DNA of 7,350 bases. Origin: Pirellulales bacterium. Its GTDB lineage: Bacteria > Planctomycetota > Planctomycetia > Pirellulales > Thermoguttaceae. The DNA is taken from contig JAUWWA010000081.1 of NCBI GenBank assembly GCA_030617125.1, positions 1 through 7,350 on the forward strand, written 5' to 3'. This document shows, one piece after another, positions 1 to 5,515 of the stretch (position 1 is its first letter; the number at the start of each line of letters is the position of its first letter). A program made the translations under genes and the position numbers. The notes under the pieces are model-generated. The model was not told the DNA's origin. It saw only the letters and a program-made list of their open reading frames with translations, and made no database searches.

Positions 1-3
1 CAG

Positions 4-23
4 CCGACCGCGCTGGGCAACAC
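4..23 (+). repeat. Partial copy of the GCTGGGCAACAC repeat
   Basis: These 20 bases match 188-207 at 18 of 20 positions. The hairpin that follows the 188 copy is absent here, since the sequence diverges after GCAACAC. It is therefore either a degenerate copy or the tail of a larger array lying left of the window. Confidence 0.55.
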
Positions 24-187
24 CATCAAAGCCAAACACGCAACAACGCTTCTGAAATGGAATCGCACTGCCTTGCCTCCGTGGGTGGGTTCTGGGGTAC
101 GGTTTACAACGCAATATGGAACGTACTCCGTTGACATCATGCCCGGAATGGGCGTTTTGTGCAAGCTCAGTAGTCCCAAATCCGCCA

Positions 188-258
188 CTGACCGGGCTGG
201 GCAACACAGGCTTCCGGCCTGTGGCTGGGCAACACAAGCGAGATGCCTGTGCTACACC
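188..258 (+). repeat. Interspersed palindromic repeat, GCTGGGCAACAC type
   Basis: GGCTGGGCAACACA occurs at 195-208 and again at 223-236. Between them CACAGGC (205-211) and GCCTGTG (217-223) form a perfect 7-bp stem around a 5-base loop. A second GCCTGTG follows at 245-251. The 20-mer at 188-207 matches bases 4-23 at 18 of 20 positions, so another copy begins at the left edge. Read as protein, the block gives GNTGFRPV then RDACAT, which resembles the TGFQPV/RQDACAT repeat I recall from planctomycete and verrucomicrobial genomes. It is probably a noncoding dispersed repeat; membership of a named family rests on memory. Confidence 0.65.
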
Positions 259-321
259 ATTGGCGCATGCACCATCCGAGCTAAACCTGACACGTGAACA
301 TTCGCCCAAAGAGTTCGTAGT

Positions 322-339
322 GACCCGATTCATCGGGTC
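322..339. repeat. Perfect 8-bp inverted repeat
   Basis: GACCCGAT and ATCGGGTC are exact reverse complements separated by only TC. In DNA this is an 18-bp near-perfect dyad. In RNA it would be a GACCCG/CGGGTC hairpin with a six-base loop. No T-run follows on either strand, so a classical terminator is unlikely. A smaller palindrome, GGTGA-A-TCACC, follows at 347-357. The pair lies 150-200 bases before the promoter candidate at 485-514, so it could be a protein-binding site or repeat debris. Confidence 0.5.
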
Positions 340-484
340 TATTCCGGGTGAATCACCGAAAGACCACTTGAATACGGTCACTAGAAAGCGGTACGTGACG
401 GGTTGGGCGAATGTCTGCACGGACACTACTGAAGTATCGGCTATGAGACGGCGGAAGGCGGGCAAAATAGGTGAACTGGGTGGA

Positions 485-514
485 TTTCCATTGCGGAGTC
501 GACCATGATACAAT
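485..514 (+). promoter_or_regulatory. Candidate sigma-70 type promoter with extended -10
   Basis: TACAAT at 509-514 matches the TATAAT consensus at five of six positions and is preceded by TG at 506-507, giving an extended -10. TTTCCA at 485-490 is a moderate -35 (four of six) with an 18-bp spacer. Transcription would start near 521, leaving a leader of roughly 27 bases before the ATG at 548. It is the best promoter-like string upstream of the three-gene unit, but was judged by eye against the E. coli consensus. Confidence 0.5.
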
Positions 515-547
515 AGTCTCGGTCCACGGGAATTTGAGTTTAGTCCA

Positions 548-1447
548 ATGTACAGTCGTTGGTTCAACGTCGCCGTCGTCATGTTGTGGCTGTCGACGAT
601 GAGTTGGCTCGTGTGGCAGAAGGTCCTGCCGACGCTGTTGGTAGGCGAGCCGCCCAGCTATCGCACGATTCTCGCGGCGCAGCGTCGCGAGCCACCGGTC
701 GGTTGGAGCATGCACTTCGATGGCCGGAGGCTGGGTTGGGCACTCAGCACCACCAGGAAGCTCCCCAACGATTTGACCGTAGTCCACAGCCGCATCCACT
801 TCGATCAACTCCCGCTTCGTGATATGACCCCCGATTGGCTTCGCACGCTGATCCACTTGATCGAGAAGCCGGCCGGTTCGATGCACATGGACGTCGAGAG
901 CACGTTGATTATCGATCCACTGGGGCGATTGTCGCGTTTCGAGTCATCGGTGCGGCTCGACCCGCTCGATAGTCGAATTCGGTTGATCGGGACGATCGAG
1001 GAAGGCGAATTGGAGCTGGAAGTCCGTTCGGGCGAGTTCTCCTACAAGACCACGGCGCAACTTCCACCGAACGCTTTGCTGGGAGACTCGCTGTCGCCGC
1101 AGACGCAATTGCCGGGGCTGCGCGTCGGTCAGACCTGGACGGCGCCGGCCTACAGTCCATTGCGACCGCCCAACAACCCTCTGGAGATTCTCGTGGCCAC
1201 CGTTGAAGGGTTCGATCTGGTCAGCTATGATGGCCGTACGGAAGACACCTATTTGGTCGTTTACCGGACCGATCCGGGCATCCGCCTGGGTGGCAGTCGC
1301 ACGGTCCGCGAGAGGCTTTGGGTCCGCCGCGACGGCACCGTGTTGAAGCAGGAGGTCCTGTTCTTTGATTCCGCAATGACCTTCGTTCGCCTTTGCGAGA
1401 GTGAGGCATTAGCGTTGGAGCAAAGCACCTTGAACGCAGATAACTGA
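548..1447 (+). CDS. Membrane-anchored protein of unknown function, beside an ABC exporter
   Basis: I do not recognise this 299-residue protein. The N-terminus has one hydrophobic segment (about residues 7-25, FNVAVVMLWLSTMSWLVW) with few charges before it, which suggests a signal anchor. The remaining ~270 residues then lie outside the cytoplasmic membrane. That part is soluble-looking and rich in alternating hydrophobic and polar residues, suggesting a beta-rich fold. The segment GWSMHFDGRRLGWA near residue 52 and the late RERLWVRRDGTVLKQEV recall the 'modified substrate' beta folds seen before transglutaminase-like or LolA-like domains, but this is only an impression. There are no catalytic motifs, and the single cysteine lies near the C-terminus. 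The ATG at 548 follows the promoter candidate closely and has no strong Shine-Dalgarno site. The stop is 14 bases before the ATPase start, so co-transcription with the transporter is likely. Confidence 0.85.
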   Translation: MYSRWFNVAVVMLWLSTMSWLVWQKVLPTLLVGEPPSYRTILAAQRREPPVGWSMHFDGRRLGWALSTTRKLPNDLTVVHSRIHFDQLPLRDMTPDWLRTLIHLIEKPAGSMHMDVESTLIIDPLGRLSRFESSVRLDPLDSRIRLIGTIEEGELELEVRSGEFSYKTTAQLPPNALLGDSLSPQTQLPGLRVGQTWTAPAYSPLRPPNNPLEILVATVEGFDLVSYDGRTEDTYLVVYRTDPGIRLGGSRTVRERLWVRRDGTVLKQEVLFFDSAMTFVRLCESEALALEQSTLNADN

Positions 1448-1461
1448 TTGTGGGCGGCATC

Positions 1462-2235
1462 ATGATCGAATTCGACAACGTCACTCGAACCTACGGCCGC
1501 AAGGTCGCCGTCGACCGCTTGGCACTCGCGATCGAGCCGGGGGAACTGTTCGCACTGCTAGGACCCAACGGCGCCGGCAAGACGACCACGATCAAGATGC
1601 TCGTTGGCTTGCTGCGGCCCGACTCGGGAACGGTCACCGTCTGCGGCCACGACATCACCAAGCAGACGCGCCAGGCGACCAGGCTGATGGGCTACGTGCC
1701 CGACCAGCCGTTCCTGTACGACAAGCTGACCGGCCGGGAGTTCCTCGAATTTGTCGGCGAGATGCGTGGGCTGGAGCGACGAACGATCGATGCCCGCATT
1801 GCCCGCGAGTCCGGCCACTGTCAACTCGACGAGTTCCTCGACGACCTGATCGAAACCTACTCGCACGGCATGAAGCAGCGGACGGTGTTTGCTTCCGCGT
1901 TCCTCCACGATCCGGCCGTGTTGGTGATCGACGAGCCGATGGTGGGGCTCGATCCGTTGGGCGTTCGACTCGTGAAGGACCTGCTACGCAGCCGAGCCGG
2001 CAGCGGCACGGTCGTCTTCATGTCGACCCACACGCTCGCGGTCGCCGAGGAAATCGCCGATCGGATCGGCATCATGAACGCGGGGCGAGTACACTTTCTG
2101 GGGACCGTGCCGCAATTGCGCGAAGAACTTTCGTCGCACCACGAGGCGCTCGAGCCGCTGTTCCTCGAACTGACCGGCGACGGCAATGGTCGGGTGTCTT
2201 CCCGGAATGCGCAACGTACGCCGACCACCACTTGA
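1462..2235 (+). CDS. ABC transporter ATP-binding protein, ABC-2 exporter type
   Basis: This is the cytoplasmic ATPase that would power the permease encoded next. Counting from the ATG at 1462 (257 residues): Walker A is GPNGAGKT at 34-41, the Q-loop region is GYVPDQPFLYD at 77-87, the signature is YSHGMKQR at 133-140, Walker B is VLVIDEP at 153-159 (D157, catalytic E158), the D-loop is GLDP at 162-165, and the switch histidine is H190 in STH. The signature is SHGMK rather than LSGGQ, as is usual in the EcsA-like ABC-2 exporter branch. The tail beyond about residue 240 is low complexity. A GTG at 1450 would add four residues, but family proteins usually begin near MIEFDNVTRTYG. The substrate cannot be read from the ATPase; drug, lipid or polysaccharide export labels would be guesses. 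Confidence 0.95.
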   Translation: MIEFDNVTRTYGRKVAVDRLALAIEPGELFALLGPNGAGKTTTIKMLVGLLRPDSGTVTVCGHDITKQTRQATRLMGYVPDQPFLYDKLTGREFLEFVGEMRGLERRTIDARIARESGHCQLDEFLDDLIETYSHGMKQRTVFASAFLHDPAVLVIDEPMVGLDPLGVRLVKDLLRSRAGSGTVVFMSTHTLAVAEEIADRIGIMNAGRVHFLGTVPQLREELSSHHEALEPLFLELTGDGNGRVSSRNAQRTPTTT

Positions 2236-2308
2236 CGAACTTCAACTCCTCGACTGTAAATCCTGAACCCGGAATTTAGAACCCTTGCATCCTCGTAAAC
2301 GGACTGCC

Positions 2309-4081
2309 GTGAATGTCGAACTTGTCGCCGAATCGGTCGTGCAGGATTTCTTGTCGCCGGAAGACGAGGCGCGGGCGTTCTGGCGGTTGCGATATCGGCT
2401 GGCGGCGACCTCGCTGCGCCAGGTGTTGGCGACCGCCCGGCTCCGCCTTGCGTTGATCGTCGGGCTTAGCGTCTTGTTGTGGCTGGCGTTGTTTTGGCTG
2501 TTCGCCGACGGGTTCTGGTTTCTCAGGTCGGGGATTGGCCATCCGGAGACGCACGATCAGGCGCTTCGGGCCGTATTCGGGATGTTCTTCGCCGCATTGA
2601 TGATCATGCTGATCTTCTCTTCCGGGATCATCCTGCACGGATCGCTCTTTCATTCTTCCGAAATCGCTTTCTTACTGACGGTTCCGGCTCGGACGCCGCG
2701 AGTCTTTCTCCACAAGTTCCAGGAGGCCATCCTGTTCAGCAGTTGGGGGTTTTTGCTGTTGGGCAGCCCGATGCTTCTGGCTTACGGGATCGTGGCCGGC
2801 GCGCCGTGGTACTACTATGCGATGCTCTTTCCGTTCATTTTGGCGTTTGTTTACGTTCCGGCGGGGATCGGGGCCGTGCTTTGCCTGTGCATCATGCGTT
2901 GGCTTCCCGCTCAACGCGTTCACGTCCTCATTCTTGTTGGCGCGGCACTCGTGATCGCGTCGGTTTGGTTCATCTGGTCGCTGTCGGTCGGCCGGGAAAG
3001 CGACCTGCTCACACCCGACTGGTTCCAGGAGATGCTCAGCCGGTTGCGGTTTGCCGAAGGGCGGTTGTTGCCGAGTTGGTGGCTGAGCACGGGGCTCTTG
3101 GAGGCGTCGCGGAGCGCGTGGTCGCAGAGCGTTATGTTCTTGGTGTTGCTGATCGCCAACGCGTTATTCTGCCAGCAGTTGGCGGCCTGGATCGCCCAGC
3201 GCATCTATCGTCCCGCCTACAGTGCATTGTACGGGCGGAACGTCCGGCGCCGCCGCGCGAAAACCGCCCGGATCGATCGCGTGGCCCGCCGGCTCGGCGC
3301 GTTTCTGCCGCAACAAATGCAGTTGCTTCTGGTCAAGGACTTTCGTCTGTTCCGCCGCGATGCGGTGCAATGGTCGCAGTTTCTGATCTTCTTCGGGCTG
3401 CTGGTGCTCTACTTCCTGAACATCCGGCGTTTCAGCTATGACATTCGCCATATCGGCTGGATCAACATGGTGGCGTTCTTGAACCTTGCGGTGGTGGGCC
3501 TGCTGATGTCGACCTTCGCGACGCGATTCGTCTTCCCCATGGTCAGCCTTGAAGGCCGTCGGTTCTGGATTCTCGGGCTGATGCCCGTGCGTCGCGAGAC
3601 GATCCTGTGCGAAAAGTTCCTCTTCGCCGTCGGCGGTTCGATGGCGCCCTGCGCCGCGCTGATCCTGTTGAGCGACGTGATGCTCCGCGTTGCGCCGGTG
3701 GTATTGGCCAGCCATCAGCTTACTTGCTTGATCCTGTGCGTGGGCCTTTCGGGCATCGCCGTGGGATTGGGCGCCAGGCTGCCGAACTTCCACGAGCCCT
3801 CGCCCGCCCGGATCGCCGCCGGCTTCGGCGGCACGCTCAGCCTGATCGTCAGCACGCTCTACATCCTGGCCGTGGTGCTGCTGACCGCGCTGCCGTGGCA
3901 CTTCTACCTGGCCGCCCAGCAGACCCGGCGGGTCGTGGGCGACGCCGAGTTCGCCTCGATAGGAAGGTGGCTGACGTTCTGGGTGCTGGCCGGAACCGCC
4001 GGCAGCATGGTGTTGGGCGCACTGGCCACCGTGCTGCCGCTGCGCATCGGCTTTCGTGCGTTCCGCCGGCTGGAGTTCTAG
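2309..4081 (+). CDS. ABC-2 type exporter permease, about 12 membrane segments
   Basis: A large integral membrane protein, the likely partner of the ATPase ending 73 bases earlier. Numbering from an alternative TTG start at 2285 (598 residues), hydrophobic segments lie at about 54-74, 96-118, 148-170, 178-204, 212-235, 282-304, 362-380, 392-420, 448-470, 474-498, 512-538 and 564-588. A basic cytoplasmic loop rich in Arg (about 317-336) separates the two halves. After it come KDFRLFRRDAVQWSQF and SLEGRRFWILGLMPV, which I recall as conserved in large planctomycete ABC permeases. The size and two-half layout suggest a permease acting with a homodimeric ATPase. Start choice is uncertain: GTG at 2309 gives MNVELVAESV, TTG at 2285 adds eight basic residues, and neither has a strong ribosome site. 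An in-frame stop at 2264 excludes anything longer. Confidence 0.87.
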   Translation: MNVELVAESVVQDFLSPEDEARAFWRLRYRLAATSLRQVLATARLRLALIVGLSVLLWLALFWLFADGFWFLRSGIGHPETHDQALRAVFGMFFAALMIMLIFSSGIILHGSLFHSSEIAFLLTVPARTPRVFLHKFQEAILFSSWGFLLLGSPMLLAYGIVAGAPWYYYAMLFPFILAFVYVPAGIGAVLCLCIMRWLPAQRVHVLILVGAALVIASVWFIWSLSVGRESDLLTPDWFQEMLSRLRFAEGRLLPSWWLSTGLLEASRSAWSQSVMFLVLLIANALFCQQLAAWIAQRIYRPAYSALYGRNVRRRRAKTARIDRVARRLGAFLPQQMQLLLVKDFRLFRRDAVQWSQFLIFFGLLVLYFLNIRRFSYDIRHIGWINMVAFLNLAVVGLLMSTFATRFVFPMVSLEGRRFWILGLMPVRRETILCEKFLFAVGGSMAPCAALILLSDVMLRVAPVVLASHQLTCLILCVGLSGIAVGLGARLPNFHEPSPARIAAGFGGTLSLIVSTLYILAVVLLTALPWHFYLAAQQTRRVVGDAEFASIGRWLTFWVLAGTAGSMVLGALATVLPLRIGFRAFRRLEF

Positions 4082-4104
4082 CGCGGCGCGCAAAACCATA
4101 AAGC

Positions 4105-4149
4105 CGCGACCGGTGGTCGCGCCAAAGGACAATGCGACCGCTGGTCGCG
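4105..4149. repeat. Two near-identical palindromes in a convergent spacer
   Basis: GCGACCGSTGGTCGCG occurs twice, starting at 4106 and 4134 (28 bases apart), with 15 of 16 positions identical. Each folds as GCGACC/GGTCGC around three bases, and the first extends to seven pairs (4105-4121). The second is followed on the plus strand by GAAAAAAA. Read on the minus strand, the first hairpin is followed by a T-rich stretch (GCTTTATGGTTTT), so it could act as a weak terminator for the minus-strand gene that ends at 4261. There is no T-run for the plus strand. The arms can also pair between copies, giving an alternative larger structure. Confidence 0.6.
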
Positions 4150-4260
4150 AAAAAAAGCGACGCGTCCTCTATCCTTCCGCCTGAAAAAAGCCCGGCGCAA
4201 ACGTTCCCCGCACCGGGGTTTCCGGCTCTTGGTGAGAATTCCTTGGCCGTGTCGCGCCAT

Positions 4261-5076
4261 TTACCAGACCGTCGCGAGCGACTCGATGTGCTGAAGCACG
4301 ATCGTCTGGTCGGCAAGGCTGAGCTTCTTCAGCGGGACGCGGAAATAACGCCCGTCGGTCTGCTGAAGCCGAACCGTATTGCCGTTGACTACGCCGACAA
4401 ACTTCGCTTCGAGGCGATACTTGCCGGTAATGTCGCTCCACGTCCGCGCGCCTTTCAACTCACCGCCGCTGAACGGGTCGTCCGTCGCTTCCGCGGGCGG
4501 TTCAGCGGCCGGCGCCGCGGGTGGCTCGGGCGCCGGTGGTGTTGGCGGCTCGGCTGCCGGTTCCTCAGTTGGTGGTTCGACAGCAGGTTCCGCAGGCGCC
4601 TCAGGCGCCGGTGGTGTTGGCGGCTCGGCTGCCGGCTTCTCAGTTGGTGGTTCGACAGCAGGTTCCGCAGGCGCCTCAGGAGCCGGTGGCGCCGGCGGCT
4701 CGGGTGTCGGCTTTTCTGCGGGTTTTTCGGCCGGCTTTTCCGCAGGCTCCTCCGCCGGTTTCTCCACAGGCTCTCTGACCGGTTTTTCAGCGGGCTCCGG
4801 CGCCGGCTCCTCTGCTGGAGGCGCCGGTTGCAAAGGCGCGGCCTTGGGCGCTTCCGGGGCCTCGACGGTCATCGCAGCTTCTTCGCCGGCTACTGCCGGG
4901 ACGCACGTGGCCGGCTGACAGGTCGCCGGCATGCAGCACCTTGGCACGCGGCAGCAGCGGCGGACACGGCAGCGACTGTACAGGCCGTTCATGCACCTGC
5001 GCGCCCAAACCGCGTCGGTGGCGACAAACAGCGTCGCCACCATGATCGCAAAACTCACCCCTAATTTTCGTCCCAT
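4261..5076 (-). CDS. Secreted Cys-rich, Pro-rich protein with C-terminal SHD1 domain
   Basis: Counting from the ATG at 5074-5076 (271 residues). Residues 1-25 form a classic signal peptide (MGRK, hydrophobic core, AVWA before RR). C28 has no lipobox, so secretion rather than lipidation is expected. Residues 26-60 are basic and hold eight cysteines (28, 36, 41, 42, 47, 48, 53, 58), including CCMPATCQPATC. Residues about 65-196 are a Pro/Ala/Glu linker: first short EKPAE-like units, then a 25-residue repeat. Residues about 210-271 resemble SHD1 (SLA1 homology domain 1): ARTWSDITGKYRLEAKF, then VPLKKLSLADQ. SHD1 was defined in yeast Sla1 as a binder of NPFxD peptides and is abundant in planctomycete secreted proteins, where its role is unclear. 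The start is fixed by a strong ribosome site and by the signal peptide. A weak promoter candidate (TTGCGG, 17 bp, TTTATT) reads leftward across 5109-5137. Confidence 0.87.
   Translation of the reverse strand: MGRKLGVSFAIMVATLFVATDAVWARRCMNGLYSRCRVRRCCRVPRCCMPATCQPATCVPAVAGEEAAMTVEAPEAPKAAPLQPAPPAEEPAPEPAEKPVREPVEKPAEEPAEKPAEKPAEKPTPEPPAPPAPEAPAEPAVEPPTEKPAAEPPTPPAPEAPAEPAVEPPTEEPAAEPPTPPAPEPPAAPAAEPPAEATDDPFSGGELKGARTWSDITGKYRLEAKFVGVVNGNTVRLQQTDGRYFRVPLKKLSLADQTIVLQHIESLATVW
4531..4710 (-). repeat. 75-bp tandem repeat in the Pro-rich linker
   Basis: Bases 4531-4605 and 4606-4680 are two 75-bp copies differing at two positions (4561 versus 4636 and 4563 versus 4638). A diverged third copy begins at 4681 and is recognisable for about 30 bases. 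The unit encodes 25 residues (PPTPPAPEAPAEPAVE plus PPTEKPAAE), so gain or loss keeps the frame. One of the changes gives EE versus EK. The near-identity implies a recent duplication or homogenisation by slippage or unequal recombination. Confidence 0.92.
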
Positions 5077-5084
5077 CTCGAACA

Positions 5085-5091
5085 CCCTCCT
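5085..5091 (-). promoter_or_regulatory. Strong ribosome binding site of the SHD1-protein gene
   Basis: On the minus strand AGGAGGG lies eight bases before the ATG at 5074-5076. It is one of only two strong Shine-Dalgarno matches in the window. It decides the start against the frame that remains open up to 5142, whose extra 22 residues would also displace the signal peptide from the N-terminus. Confidence 0.85.
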
Positions 5092-5266
5092 GTTCGCTAA
5101 AGGAAAGAAATAAACCCAACGCGGCCGCAAGCCGCAACACATAGTCCTATCGAATGTGCAAACTGCGTAAGCGCTGAAAACTCATGCTCAAGTCTTGGGC
5201 AGGGCAAGAGATCAGTTTACCTAGTTTTTCTCGCCGTTGCAATCGGCAGGGTGATTTCTTGTGTGA

Positions 5267-5342
5267 AGGGATTCGGGATTCGGGGTTCGAGATTCGAGAT
5301 TGGGGCCGAGTTCCAACCCCCAATCCCCCAGCCCAAATCCCT
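5267..5342. repeat. Nested inverted repeat with GATTCGG tandem units
   Basis: Outer arms 5267-5277 (AGGGATTCGGG) and 5332-5342 (CCCAAATCCCT) pair at 10 of 11 positions. Inner arms GATTGGGG (5298-5305) and CCCCAATC (5318-5325) pair perfectly around a 12-base loop. Between the left arms lie short GATTCGG/GATTCGA units in tandem. The translation on the minus strand (SRISNPESRIP) resembles a repeat that often yields spurious ORFs in many bacterial genomes. It is probably a dispersed intergenic element. A transcribed copy would form a long imperfect hairpin. Confidence 0.65.
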
Positions 5343-5515
5343 AAGTTCTTATGCAGCAGCCAGTTCGATCTCATTGACGGACCGCTACGATCCCCGTGGG
5401 AGCATTTTCCGCGCGAGTGCCAAACGTCGCGCCGGGCTGGAACTCGGCCGCGATTTCCGCCCTATTGAGTGTTCTCACTAATCCAATCCCGTTGGTCCCA
5501 GGCCATGAAAACACC

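Larger units (their letters stand above)
1..547. other. Spacer without a convincing gene
   Basis: About 547 bases before the first gene. Short open frames exist on both strands, but none shows a domain, signal peptide or membrane segment. One of them translates an interspersed repeat (GNTGFRPV followed by RDACAT), a pattern I recognise from spuriously annotated proteins in planctomycete-like genomes. The stretch holds repeat copies at 4-23 and 188-258, a perfect inverted repeat at 322-339, a smaller palindrome at 347-357 and a promoter candidate at 485-514. Nothing at the left edge looks like the end of a coding gene. Confidence 0.7.
5077..5515. other. Divergent spacer between the SHD1-protein gene and hslV
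   Basis: These 439 bases separate two divergently transcribed units and should contain both promoters. I see the ribosome site and a weak promoter candidate for the minus-strand gene at the left, the nested inverted repeat at 5267-5342 in the middle, and a GCGCGA/TCGCGC dyad (5411-5416 with 5427-5432) nearer hslV. TTGACG at 5374-5379 is a good -35-like string but has no acceptable -10 at 16-18 bp. No CIRCE-like heat-shock operator is seen. The frame before hslV is open back to a GTG at 5396, but its 40 extra codons look noncoding. Confidence 0.6.

Noticed and set aside
131..160. TTGACA at 131-136 as a promoter, and GCCC/GGGC hairpin (141-153) with TTTT as a terminator
   Set aside because: No -10 lies at the right distance, and the stem has only four strong pairs with a short T-run.
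116..508. 130-codon plus-strand frame before the first gene
   Set aside because: Its middle is a translated dispersed repeat, it shows no domain or signal, and it has no ribosome site.
353..886. 177-codon minus-strand frame
   Set aside because: It overlaps the start of the anchored-protein gene and its composition is that of an antisense shadow.
3164..4132. 322-codon minus-strand frame opposite the permease
   Set aside because: It is rich in His, Gln and Arg, as expected from the complement of membrane-segment codons; the sense strand encodes clear membrane helices.
4206..4221. CCCCG/CGGGG hairpin followed by TTT as terminator of the permease transcript
   Set aside because: A five-pair stem with only three Ts, lying 125 bases after the stop codon, is too weak to call.
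4379..4918. Gly/Ser/Ala-rich 179-codon plus-strand frame resembling a glycine-rich repeat protein
   Set aside because: The repeats are simply the complement of the Pro/Ala/Glu linker, and it has no ribosome site or signal peptide.
4132..5064. 310-codon plus-strand frame rich in Arg, Trp and Leu
   Set aside because: It is antisense to the SHD1-protein gene. The minus strand has the signal peptide, domain and strong ribosome site.
5460..5490. AGTG-TTCT-CACT dyad before hslV as a CIRCE heat-shock operator
   Set aside because: Only four pairs, with a 4-base spacer; CIRCE has 9-bp arms and a 9-base spacer.
5396..5515. Longer HslV start at a GTG giving 40 more residues
   Set aside because: HslV must expose a near-terminal threonine, and the added residues look like translated spacer.
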